A stretch of 64,000 bases of DNA from Ecytonucleospora hepatopenaei (taxonomy: Eukaryota; Microsporidia; Enterocytozoonidae), in NCBI GenBank assembly GCA_026692725.1, contig JAPMUG010000001.1, positions 682,001 to 746,000 of the forward strand. The letters are read 5' to 3'. Position 1 is the stretch's first letter. Each line of letters begins with the position of its first letter. Shown piece by piece: positions 8,208 to 16,931 of this stretch. The translations under genes and the position numbers were made by a program. Under the pieces are notes generated by a model. The model was not told the origin of the DNA. It saw only the letters and a list, made by a program, of their open reading frames with translations, and did not search any database.

Positions 8208-8855
8208 ATGGAAAACCAGAAAGTATGTGTTGGTAATACCCTTGAAAGCAATAAAACAGGTGCTATAGTTGATATAGTTTTAACTCCGTATATTGATGTC
8301 TGTCTAATTTTAAAGCAATTTTCTCGTGAAAATTCTTTATTTATAATTGATACTACTACAAACTTTTTTTCTGAATTGCCTGATTATGTTGATGATATTA
8401 ATAATTGTATTAAAACACAAACTAATTTAGACAACTTTAACACTTTTCCATCAAACGATAGTTTTGCTGATTTTGATATAAATACACAACTTGAAGAAAA
8501 TGTTTCGTTTTTAAAAATTTTTCCTTGCCAATCTATAAATAAGCTTTTAAACATTTTTAGAAAGTTGAAAAATATTATGAAGGGACATTTAAAGTGTATT
8601 TTACTTATAGATTCCATATGTTTTGTTGTAGACAGACAACCGTTTCTTGTAAAGCAAATAATGAACGAGATTTGGGAGGTTGTTTATGAAACTAAATGCA
8701 CTGTTTTTCTGATAAACTATTTAAAAATAAGCTTCGACAGTGGAAAGGCCGAATTTGTTCCACGCATGGGTGAAGCATATGGCAAGCTCGTGACCAATAG
8801 AGTTTTTGTCAATAAAAACGAAGATCTTTGTGATATTGCACAATTTTGCCCTTGA
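8208..8855 (+). CDS. RecA-fold protein, Rad51-paralogue-like, degenerate P-loop
   Basis: The C-terminal half of this 215-residue protein looks like a Rad51/XRCC-type ATPase core. A Walker-B-like strand reads CILLIDSICFVV and is followed by a helix. The strand CTVFLINYL comes next, then PRMGEAYGKLVTNRVFV, which resembles the family's P-x-L-G-x-x-W...R segment. At the N-terminus the Walker A region is GNTLESNKTG (residues 9-18). It keeps Lys-Thr, but both glycines of GxxxxGKT are replaced by Asn. The protein is shorter than Rad51 and lacks its N-terminal helix-hairpin-helix. It may be a recombination mediator that binds a partner rather than hydrolysing ATP; that is inference. A CCC element sits about 13 bp before the ATG. 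The next gene starts 3 bp after its stop. Confidence 0.5.
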   Translation: MENQKVCVGNTLESNKTGAIVDIVLTPYIDVCLILKQFSRENSLFIIDTTTNFFSELPDYVDDINNCIKTQTNLDNFNTFPSNDSFADFDINTQLEENVSFLKIFPCQSINKLLNIFRKLKNIMKGHLKCILLIDSICFVVDRQPFLVKQIMNEIWEVVYETKCTVFLINYLKISFDSGKAEFVPRMGEAYGKLVTNRVFVNKNEDLCDIAQFCP

Positions 8856-8857
8856 AA

Positions 8858-9373
8858 ATGTCTGAAAACAATATTTTTAAAGATGAAGAACTTGCAAATT
8901 TGTTGCAAGAACTTTCTATTTGTGAAGAAAAACAAAAAGAATTGGAGTGTAAATACGTAAATGTCTTAGCACATAAAAAGACAATTATACGCTCTTTATT
9001 TGGAAAAGAATTTCACTTTTTTAGCACGCCTGTTATTGAGAAAAATAAAGAAACAATTTTTAATTTTAATAATTCTTCTTTATTTTTAATTAATAAACCA
9101 TCAAAGGGCGAACCATTAGGTACTGGAAACCTTGATTTCTTTTTGTCAAAATATGCAAATTACAAAGCCATTAGGATATTTTATGCTAATAAAAAACAAA
9201 CTTTAGATACAAAATATGAAGTATATACAACATCTGTTATCAAAAAGAATAATAGCTACAAGTTAGAGATATCAGACACAGAAAACAATGTGTGGACTGA
9301 CTTTAACATGTTCATGAATGAATTTACTCATTTAAATGTAAAATGCTCAATTTCGCAGTGGTTTGGATTATAA
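8858..9373 (+). CDS. hypothetical protein, 171 aa
   Basis: I do not recognise it. It has an N-terminal acidic/charged helix, probably a short coiled coil (residues 5-35), then a mixed alpha/beta domain with strands around KAIRIFYANK, KYEVYTTSVIKK and SYKLEISDTENNVWTDF. It ends SISQWFGL. No membrane segment is present. The ATG at 8858 follows the upstream stop (8853-8855) by two bases, and its CCC element (8849-8851) lies inside the end of the upstream gene. Confidence 0.65.
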   Translation: MSENNIFKDEELANLLQELSICEEKQKELECKYVNVLAHKKTIIRSLFGKEFHFFSTPVIEKNKETIFNFNNSSLFLINKPSKGEPLGTGNLDFFLSKYANYKAIRIFYANKKQTLDTKYEVYTTSVIKKNNSYKLEISDTENNVWTDFNMFMNEFTHLNVKCSISQWFGL

Positions 9374-9401
9374 ATAAAATGTTTTTACCCTTTAAAAGAT
9401 A

Positions 9402-10730
9402 ATGCACGACGAAAATTTTTCTAAAATTTTAAAAGAAGTTAAAACTTTAGGCTTGGTAAAAGAGAATGAAGTTACGTGGAGTAAAATTAATGAAGTTATT
9501 TTGAAAGGAAATGGCCTTATTTTTTCTTTGGACAAGGAAAAGTTTGTGGAATTGTTAGATGCAGGTTTGGATGATCTGTTAAGGAAGTCATTTGTATCGG
9601 AGAGGTCGAGGTTGAACGGAACATGTGTTGATTTGATTAGAAATCTTATAAAAAAGTATAATACAGCAATTATTGATGTTGTCGATGTTTATTCTTACAT
9701 TTTAATACTGATTAAATTAACCGGTAAATCTAATAAAATTATTGCACAAAGATCAGAAACATGCCTATGTGAAATTTCAAAAGTTTGTGATGAAAAGAAG
9801 CTATATAAGGTTATGTTGCCATTTTTTAACAGCAATAATAAAAAAGTCAGAGAAGCGTTGTTTAAAGCAATAGAAAATGTAAATGATAAAAGTTGTTTTG
9901 CGGAAATAATCAGTAAGGGATCTAGCGATCCTGCCTGGGAAGTAAGAAATAAAGCTAAAAGAATATTAGAAGGAAAATCACAAGAAATCAAAGAAAAAGG
10001 CATTGATACTGTAACAAATGAAACTGAATGTAAAATGGAAAATGCTGAGCCACATAAAAATGCAAAAGAAGAAACAAAACCTTCTAAAACTTTTAATGAT
10101 AAAAAATTTGAACTTTCACAAAATACAAAAGATCTTGATAAATTCTTGCAAAAATTCAAACAGAGAAAAGAAATCACAGAAAATAATGAACTTAGAAAAA
10201 TGATAGATCTTAGAAAAAAAGAAGCAGAAAAGTTTATAAAAAACAATTTTAATGATACAAGCTTTAAATGTGAAATTGATGAATTAAATGAATCTGTTAT
10301 AGATGCCAAAACTATTGTTCAAAAATGTAAAGAAGATTTAACAAAAAAAGAGAAAGATTCTAATGACTTTGAAAATTTTAATGAAACTAAGAAAGAAGAG
10401 CTGTATTTAGAAATTTTGGAACAGAATGATTTATTAGATAGTAAGGAAAAAGATAACAATTTACAGCCAGAAGTTGATAAATCTAAGAAAATCAGAAAAA
10501 GTATAGAAAATTTAAAAATGACTGATCAAGTACACGACGAAAATTTTATTAACACGCAAAATCAAGTAATAGATGTAGGTATTAAATTTGAGTGTGCAAG
10601 CGATTCTACATATATTTTAGAGACTGATATTAAGAAGGCTAAGAAAAGGAACAGTTTGGTTAACATAGTGGAAGAAGGTTTTTTTGAGGAAATTTCAAAT
10701 ACAAAGGATGACACAGATTTAACTAATTAG
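9402..10730 (+). CDS. CLASP/Stu1-like TOG-domain protein
   Basis: Residues ~10-195 form a HEAT/TOG-like helical array. Paired helices around SERSRLNGTCVDLIRNLIKKY, ILILIKLTGKSNKIIAQRSE and FFNSNNKKVREALFKAIENV end in DPAWEVRNKAKRIL. The loop content (RSRL..., K-x-x-A-xx-x-x-x-x-L, NKKVREA) is what I know from CLASP N-terminal TOG domains, which bind tubulin and stabilise spindle microtubules. Residues ~196-442 are Lys/Glu-rich and probably disordered, giving the basic tail expected to contact the microtubule lattice. Family members are usually over 900 residues with two or more TOG domains, so this is a reduced version. A CCC element lies 13 bp before the ATG at 9402. Confidence 0.55.
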   Translation: MHDENFSKILKEVKTLGLVKENEVTWSKINEVILKGNGLIFSLDKEKFVELLDAGLDDLLRKSFVSERSRLNGTCVDLIRNLIKKYNTAIIDVVDVYSYILILIKLTGKSNKIIAQRSETCLCEISKVCDEKKLYKVMLPFFNSNNKKVREALFKAIENVNDKSCFAEIISKGSSDPAWEVRNKAKRILEGKSQEIKEKGIDTVTNETECKMENAEPHKNAKEETKPSKTFNDKKFELSQNTKDLDKFLQKFKQRKEITENNELRKMIDLRKKEAEKFIKNNFNDTSFKCEIDELNESVIDAKTIVQKCKEDLTKKEKDSNDFENFNETKKEELYLEILEQNDLLDSKEKDNNLQPEVDKSKKIRKSIENLKMTDQVHDENFINTQNQVIDVGIKFECASDSTYILETDIKKAKKRNSLVNIVEEGFFEEISNTKDDTDLTN

Positions 10731-10856
10731 AAGCTTTTTGTGTACACAAATATATTTAAATTTAGTTTTTATTTTAAATTGTTTTTATTATATGTTTATT
10801 TTTTATGGTTAAATTAGAAAATATTTTTAACTAAAAGAAAATGTTTTTTAAACCTT

Positions 10857-11240
10857 ATGAATAATTTAGAAAAATATAAAAATGAAATTAGAATGATACT
10901 TTATTGTATTTTGCCTGTTTTTTTGTATTTTTATGAAGATTTACAAATTAAAACAGATCTGCAAAATATATTATGCTTAAAAAGAAGATTTAATGAGCAG
11001 TATGAAAGTTTAGACAATGAAAAGGCTTTTTTATTAAAAGTGGTAATAAACAATTATGTAAATGTAAAAAATGATATTAAAAAACTAGATATTTTTGAAC
11101 TTTCTGCATTCAGATTACAAAAAATAATCCAAAACATTAAATTTGCACAAAATATTAAGCGATGTAGATATTCAGGTAAAATGTTACTCTGTTCGCTTGG
11201 GCCTATTTTTATTCCATTGTTATCTTATGCTTTTAAATAA
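10857..11240 (+). CDS. small membrane protein, 127 aa, unknown
   Basis: It has two hydrophobic segments: residues ~13-25 (ILYCILPVFLYFY) and ~108-125 (MLLCSLGPIFIPLLSYAF). Between them is a charged helical stretch with many Lys and Asn. The arrangement suggests a hairpin in a membrane with a soluble loop of ~80 residues. AAACCTT precedes the ATG at 10857. I cannot assign a family, and no neighbour points to a role. Confidence 0.6.
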   Translation: MNNLEKYKNEIRMILYCILPVFLYFYEDLQIKTDLQNILCLKRRFNEQYESLDNEKAFLLKVVINNYVNVKNDIKKLDIFELSAFRLQKIIQNIKFAQNIKRCRYSGKMLLCSLGPIFIPLLSYAFK

Positions 11241-11431
11241 AATAAAGTGTTAATAATAAAATTTATTGTTTTAAAACAATTATTTTGTGTTTAAAAGTGT
11301 TCAAATATTTTTAAAATGCTCTCTAAAGGCAAAATAAAGATTTTGTAGGTTTGATTATAAACTGATTTGCTTACAAACAAATTTGTTTTTTGTTTATTGC
11401 ATAAACACAAATCAAAATATAGATTTTATGC

Positions 11432-12352
11432 ATGAAAAAGAACGATTTACAAAGAAAAATAATTGTTGGGGATGTCGAAAAAAGTGTTTTAAAAATAGCA
11501 AAGGGTTCATTTATTGTCAAAACAATTACACTTGCGTTTTTAATAGCGTTTAACAACCAAATCCAAGATGAGCTAGAAAATGCAGCAAGATTTGAATCAC
11601 CTGTTGTTTTTATTCTGTGTCTGTTAAATGTATTAGATTACTTTTTAATTTTTGAAGCATGTATAACAAAAAACATTTTTGAAACACAAGTTTATATTTC
11701 AATAGTAATTGCTGAATTTGTATATAGTTTATTGCAGCTTTTTGTAGATTTAACATCTCTAAAAAATGATTTTTTACCACTTCTCATAATTTATAGTGTA
11801 ATTTGCTTTTTACATATTTTTATTGCTGTATACATTTATTTAAAATCAAGAAAGTTTTTTGCTGATTCGACTTTAAAAACACTAGGGTCAAATATAAATG
11901 TGTTCTACGCATACAAATACAAACAACAACTCTTTGTATTGGGAAAGATTATTTTTATTCAACCAGCAATTAGCCTCCTATCAATTTTTATAGAGAATTC
12001 ACTTGTTAGTACTTCTGAAAGGATTTGGTATCGCGTAATTAGATCTATTTTAGTGTTAATGGAACTAATATCCATCTATTTAAAGCCCTATAGCGATAGT
12101 TTTACGTTAAAAATGACCAATTTTATTGTATTTGGTGCAGATATAATAGTTTTGACCGTTAGTTTTGTTTTGGATCTGGTTGAAAGATCCAGTGGTGAAA
12201 CTATTTTTGATTCAACTGTATCTTTGCTTTACATGGGTACAATTTTTTTAAATTGTGTGGTTTTGTACTCTTCGTTTTTTGACTATAAGTATTTCAATTC
12301 CGGTCTTAAAGACATTATCGGGAAAAAAAAGTACAAATTGTCGTTGAATTGA
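11432..12352 (+). CDS. polytopic membrane protein, possible UPF0658-like, paralogue of 24089-25060
   Basis: The 306-residue protein has about seven hydrophobic segments starting near residue 30. Two stretches suggest a relation to the fungal UPF0658 Golgi-membrane family: TLKTLGSNINVFYAYKYKQQ after the fifth segment, and the C-terminal DYKYFNSGLKD. These resemble that family's K-x-I-G-A-D...Y and N-F-x-x-G-L-K segments as I remember them. A second gene at 24089-25060 shares the topology, an N-Y/F-x-Y-A segment and the C-terminal DYK-x-F-x-SGL motif, so the two look like paralogues. The function is unknown. The ATG at 11432 has no CCC directly upstream. Confidence 0.65.
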   Translation: MKKNDLQRKIIVGDVEKSVLKIAKGSFIVKTITLAFLIAFNNQIQDELENAARFESPVVFILCLLNVLDYFLIFEACITKNIFETQVYISIVIAEFVYSLLQLFVDLTSLKNDFLPLLIIYSVICFLHIFIAVYIYLKSRKFFADSTLKTLGSNINVFYAYKYKQQLFVLGKIIFIQPAISLLSIFIENSLVSTSERIWYRVIRSILVLMELISIYLKPYSDSFTLKMTNFIVFGADIIVLTVSFVLDLVERSSGETIFDSTVSLLYMGTIFLNCVVLYSSFFDYKYFNSGLKDIIGKKKYKLSLN

Positions 12353-12460
12353 TGTGATTTACGTAATTTGAGCATTTCATTTTTGAATTTAGTTTATTTT
12401 AATAGATTATAAAATTTTTAACACAAAAAGAATATTTTATAACAACCCATTATAAAGTTT

Positions 12461-14500
12461 ATGAATAATTTGTTAAAATACGAACAAATACACATTAAAC
12501 CGTTAGGAGCGGGATCTGAGGTTGGAAGATCATGCGTTCATGTAAAATACCAAGACCTGCAGTTTTTATTTGACTGTGGTATTCATCCAGCGTATAATGG
12601 AATATGCTCACTGCCATTTTTTGACCTGGTTGATTTGAGTCAAATAAACGCAGTTTTTATAACACACTTCCATCTTGATCACGCAGCCGCTTTGCCTTTT
12701 TTAACAGAAAAAACAAATTTTAAAGGCAAAGTGTACATGACACACCCCACAAAAGCGATTTTAAAATATTTGCTAACTGACTTTATCAGGGTCATAAACA
12801 GCAATTCAAAAACAGATTTTTACAGTGAAAAGGATTTGGTAAACTGTTATGAAAAAATAACTCCAATAGATTATCATCAAGAAATAAATGTTTGTGGGGT
12901 AAAACTAACTGCTTACAATGCAGGTCACGTTTTAGGAGCAGCCATGTTTAGACTAGAAATCGGAGGTGTTAGTTTGTTGTATACTGGTGATTTTTCAATG
13001 GAAGAGGATCGTCACCTGAAAAAGGCTGATTCGATGAAAGACGTAGGTATTCACATTTTATTAACAGAATCTACGTATGGAACACAGTGTCACTTAAGTA
13101 GAGTGGAACGAGAAAGCAGATTTACAAAGACAGTTACTGATGTTGTAACCCGTGGAGGTAAGTGTTTATTGCCTGTATTTGCTCTTGGTAGAGCACAGGA
13201 ATTGTTGTTAATTTTAGAAGAACATTGGGCTAAAAATCCTTCGTTACAAAAAATACCTATTTACTATAACAGTACATTAGCAAAAAGATGCATGGGTATT
13301 TATCAAACATATTTAAACATGATGAACGAAAGAATGCAGAAGATAGGACTGACCAGAAATCCATTTGAGTTTAAATTTATACAGGACATTACAACCAAGG
13401 AACTTAGCCAGATCAAAGACAATGATAAACCTTACGTTGTTATGGCAAGTCCTGGTATGCTTCAAAGTGGTGTCTCAAGGGATCTGTTTGACAGGTGGTG
13501 TTCCAATAATAAAAATGGTGTTATCATTGCAGGTTACTGTGTAGATGGTACTTTGGCAAAGGAAATTCTCAGTAATGTTGACACCGTAACAACCTTGAAG
13601 GGACAGACATTAAAACTCGCTTTAACAGTAGAATGTGTATCTTTTTCGGCTCACGTCGATTTTATACAAAACAGTTCTTTCATTTACGAGTGCAATCCAT
13701 CACATTTGTTTTTTGTCCATGGAGAAGCAACAGAAATGGGCAGGTTAAAAAATGCAATTGCACAAAAAAACGAAAAAGAAGGTATTGATATGCAGCTATA
13801 TACACTTAAAAATGGAGAAAGTGCATGTGTTGAAATTAACAGCAAAAAATATGTGGAAGTAAAACTTAATAACGAAGAAAATGAATTTGATGGGATTTTA
13901 ATTAAAGAAAGATCAAAATTTGAACTTTATAAACTTGATGAATTTTTACAAGAAAATAACAATAATTTTAAAAAAATAAAACTCTATCAAAAGCAAAAAA
14001 TACCTTTTAATACCACATTCGACTGCTTTAAACATGTAATAGAAAAAGAATTTGATGCAAAATGCATTGATGAAACAAACAGTATATATTTAATTAACAA
14101 TACAATCACTGTACAAAAAATAGAAAATGACATATTATTTACATGGGAAAATAAATATGAGGATGACATTTTGGTAATGGCCATTCTAAAAGAATTAGAT
14201 GAATTTGGTACATCTGGGAAAACTGTACGATTGTCAGTTACAGAACATAAGTGTGAACATTCGAGTGATGATAAAGAGTGCAGACATTCAAATGGTATTA
14301 AATTTGATAGTAAACAAAAAATGAACTTTATTAGTGATGTTTTAAAGGGATATTACAACAATGTTGTGTTTACAGACAAAAATATTGTGGTTGAAGATGA
14401 AATTACAGTGGATGAAAATTTTACTGTGCATGGAAAGAACTTAAGCTTAAAAAATGTAATTGAAGAAGTTATTAAGACAGTGCTGTCTTTGTTTGATTAA
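12461..14500 (+). CDS. YSH1: CPSF73/Ysh1 pre-mRNA 3'-end endonuclease
   Basis: A 679-residue metallo-beta-lactamase/beta-CASP nuclease that cuts pre-mRNA at the poly(A) site. All catalytic motifs are intact: HFHLDH at residues 69-74, AGHVLGA near 155-160, GDFSMEEDRHL with Asp177, and ESTYG at 203-207. The beta-CASP segment has ASPGMLQSGVSRDLFDRWC, and the closing His motif is FSAHVDF near residue 397. A C-terminal domain of ~200 residues, the part that contacts CPSF100 in other eukaryotes, is retained. Length is close to the human and yeast proteins. CCC occurs 16 bp before the ATG. Its presumed pseudo-enzyme partner is at the left end of the window. CPSF73 is a known drug target in several parasites. 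Confidence 0.96.
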   Translation: MNNLLKYEQIHIKPLGAGSEVGRSCVHVKYQDLQFLFDCGIHPAYNGICSLPFFDLVDLSQINAVFITHFHLDHAAALPFLTEKTNFKGKVYMTHPTKAILKYLLTDFIRVINSNSKTDFYSEKDLVNCYEKITPIDYHQEINVCGVKLTAYNAGHVLGAAMFRLEIGGVSLLYTGDFSMEEDRHLKKADSMKDVGIHILLTESTYGTQCHLSRVERESRFTKTVTDVVTRGGKCLLPVFALGRAQELLLILEEHWAKNPSLQKIPIYYNSTLAKRCMGIYQTYLNMMNERMQKIGLTRNPFEFKFIQDITTKELSQIKDNDKPYVVMASPGMLQSGVSRDLFDRWCSNNKNGVIIAGYCVDGTLAKEILSNVDTVTTLKGQTLKLALTVECVSFSAHVDFIQNSSFIYECNPSHLFFVHGEATEMGRLKNAIAQKNEKEGIDMQLYTLKNGESACVEINSKKYVEVKLNNEENEFDGILIKERSKFELYKLDEFLQENNNNFKKIKLYQKQKIPFNTTFDCFKHVIEKEFDAKCIDETNSIYLINNTITVQKIENDILFTWENKYEDDILVMAILKELDEFGTSGKTVRLSVTEHKCEHSSDDKECRHSNGIKFDSKQKMNFISDVLKGYYNNVVFTDKNIVVEDEITVDENFTVHGKNLSLKNVIEEVIKTVLSLFD

Positions 14501-14530
14501 AATTATTTTTGTTTATTTGACCCTTATATT

Positions 14531-16825
14531 ATGGTTTCTAAAATGCAAGCATTTTATTTGGAGGAAAGGCCACTTTCTGACTTGGTTTATCAATTACAGG
14601 ATGCTTTTTCAAAGCCTCCCGTAATAACCAGAACGTGTGTAAAGGTAATGAACCAAATAATATACAACTTAAATAATTTGTCTATAAAACACAAAAACCA
14701 CATGGAAACTAAAGTTGAAGAAAAAGTGCTAACAAACATTTTGATTATTTTACTTAAAGGTGTTGAAGATACGACAGATGCGTACTTAAAAAGCTATTTG
14801 TACATTTTTATGATAGAACTCAGAAAGTTTTCAAGTAATTTTGGCATAATGACCATTAACAGTTTGTCTAAGGAAATAGACTGTAAATTGTGCTATAAGC
14901 ATCCTTTTTTGAAAAACTTGGCGTTAAGAGCATTGTTTTTAAATTTACCTGATAAAATGTTATATGATTTTGAAAAATTTTTAAAACAGTCGCTAATAAA
15001 TGAGACACTGGCGGACAATTCTGTTGTTTTATGCAGTGAATATTTTAAAAACCAACAAATTTCCAGAAATGTTTTCCACAATATTTGTGACTATCATTCT
15101 TCGTTTTTTTGTAAAATGTCTATTAATAAGCATTCCGTATTGCTGGAACTAAAAAAATCAGTGGAAAAGAAGCAATATAGTGTTGTGTTTGAATGTCTTA
15201 ACAAATCACATGATGAGGTGGTTCAGCTTGAAGCGTGTAAGGCATTGATTCAAATAGAACAAGAACAAAGTGCGCCTTATGTTGATAAAGCCGTACAATT
15301 ATTGCGTGTGTTTTTAAAAGATGCAAATGAAATAAAAATTTTTGCAGCAATAAATGTCCTGAATAGATTGAGCGTGGTTTTTACCAAAAATGTGGCCAGA
15401 GCAAACAGAGAAATAGAGGATTTAGTGCATTCTTCTAACAAATCTATTTCAATGTTATCTATTTTAACCCTATTAAAAACAGGCAATGAGGATTCCGTAA
15501 GGAAATTGGCTCTAAAATTAGAACCATATTTGACAACTATGTCTCAGCATTATAAAATAATGGCAATTGAAACAATGGAAAAACTATCAAAGAACAAGTT
15601 TGAGGAATATTTTTTATTTCTTGAAAGATGTCTAACCGATAAAAAAGGATCTCTGGATGAAAAAATCTGTTTTAAACGATTTTTAGTTAAAAAAATGGGT
15701 GTTATTTTGGACAAAATACAAAACAACAAAAACAATAAATCATTGTATATTCGAATCGTAGATTTCCTTGCAGGATATTTGGAAGATCCTGAATTTTATC
15801 AGCTGTCAATGGAAATATTGGGCATTCTTGGAAGGCATTTAAATCAGCAAAAAGAATTGCTGTATGTTTATAACAGATTAATTTTAGATAACCATCATGT
15901 TAGAAATAGTGCATTACAAACCTTATTTGATCTTGATGGAAAGTTCAATACCGTTCAAACCTTATCACAGCTTAGTTTTAATTTAAATGCAGATGAATCA
16001 AATTTTGTTAAATTTTTGATAGCTAACAAAACGCTATCAAATGTAAAAAAGTTTGATTTTGAAGAATTGGGTGATTTAAAAGAAAATGTGTGCAATCTTT
16101 TGGGCAATGATGGAGAAGAAGTATTTGCAAAAAACAATGAAACAAACTTGTTTGAATTGGAAAAGAAGATTGAACAGGGAAAGACCTGTCGTCCAGTTTT
16201 GCTGACATCGGAATCTTCTGATTTTTCAATTTCTCTTGTAAAAATCATTGACGTGTCTGAAGAGCCGAAATTAAATTTTGTGTTTTCTATAAAATCAAAT
16301 GTAAAGAAAGTTGTTCTTCAAAAAGGTGTTTTAAAAATTGTTGACTCATCAGGTAAAGAATGGAACCTGGAAGTATCTGGAGAGGGTGATTTTTCAATTT
16401 CAAACATAAATATAAAAGAGGGTGAAGTTTTCAATGGTGTATTTGACTATCAAATATCACTAGAAGAAGATGCCGATGATGTTGAGCAGGATAAAATTGA
16501 ATTGAATGCATTTGATGTGACTGTTTTAGATTTTACCATGCCTGTTACTCATGTGGACGAAAAAAACAAAAATGAAAATGAATTTGGAGATAAGTTAGAG
16601 TTTAAGGTGAAGGGAACAAAAGAAGAAATACTGTCTAGACTTATACAAAAAACAAATTTGTTTACGATAACTGATAACAACAAATTTACAATGACAGGTG
16701 ATTATTTTAATGAAATTGTTGTTATTAATGGGGAACTTACTCTTTATAAGAAACATGTTAATGTTAGTTTGGAAATAAAAACAACAAATGAAAAGCTATT
16801 AGAAAAAATTATGCAGATATTTTGA
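14531..16825 (+). CDS. SEC21: coatomer subunit gamma (COPI coat)
   Basis: This 764-residue protein follows gamma-COP over its length. An N-terminal helical adaptin-like trunk contains YLKSYLYIFMIELRKFS and KNLALRALFLNLPDK. The central NREIEDLVHSSNKSISMLSI and TLLKTGNEDSVRKLALKL closely match the gamma-COP SNRSIATLAITTLLKTG region, and LYVYNRLILDNHHVRNSAL follows. A C-terminal beta-sandwich appendage covers ~570-764. COPI coats mediate Golgi-to-ER retrieval; gamma contacts Arf1 and cargo. It is ~110 residues shorter than the fungal protein, mainly in the linker. TTTGACCCTTATATT precedes the ATG at 14531, only 30 bp after CPSF73. Confidence 0.9.
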   Translation: MVSKMQAFYLEERPLSDLVYQLQDAFSKPPVITRTCVKVMNQIIYNLNNLSIKHKNHMETKVEEKVLTNILIILLKGVEDTTDAYLKSYLYIFMIELRKFSSNFGIMTINSLSKEIDCKLCYKHPFLKNLALRALFLNLPDKMLYDFEKFLKQSLINETLADNSVVLCSEYFKNQQISRNVFHNICDYHSSFFCKMSINKHSVLLELKKSVEKKQYSVVFECLNKSHDEVVQLEACKALIQIEQEQSAPYVDKAVQLLRVFLKDANEIKIFAAINVLNRLSVVFTKNVARANREIEDLVHSSNKSISMLSILTLLKTGNEDSVRKLALKLEPYLTTMSQHYKIMAIETMEKLSKNKFEEYFLFLERCLTDKKGSLDEKICFKRFLVKKMGVILDKIQNNKNNKSLYIRIVDFLAGYLEDPEFYQLSMEILGILGRHLNQQKELLYVYNRLILDNHHVRNSALQTLFDLDGKFNTVQTLSQLSFNLNADESNFVKFLIANKTLSNVKKFDFEELGDLKENVCNLLGNDGEEVFAKNNETNLFELEKKIEQGKTCRPVLLTSESSDFSISLVKIIDVSEEPKLNFVFSIKSNVKKVVLQKGVLKIVDSSGKEWNLEVSGEGDFSISNINIKEGEVFNGVFDYQISLEEDADDVEQDKIELNAFDVTVLDFTMPVTHVDEKNKNENEFGDKLEFKVKGTKEEILSRLIQKTNLFTITDNNKFTMTGDYFNEIVVINGELTLYKKHVNVSLEIKTTNEKLLEKIMQIF

Positions 16826-16931
16826 TATTTAAATGTTTTTGTTAGTAAAATATAAATAAATAAATATAAAATACACTGATATTAAAAATTATAATTAAAA
16901 TTTAAGTATGTATTTATTTATTTTATTGGTT

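Noticed and set aside
9695..10309. Open frame of 204 codons on the minus strand inside the CLASP-like gene
   Set aside because: It is the shadow of a Lys/Glu-rich coding strand: Ser/Leu/Phe-rich, with no start element and no recognisable motif.
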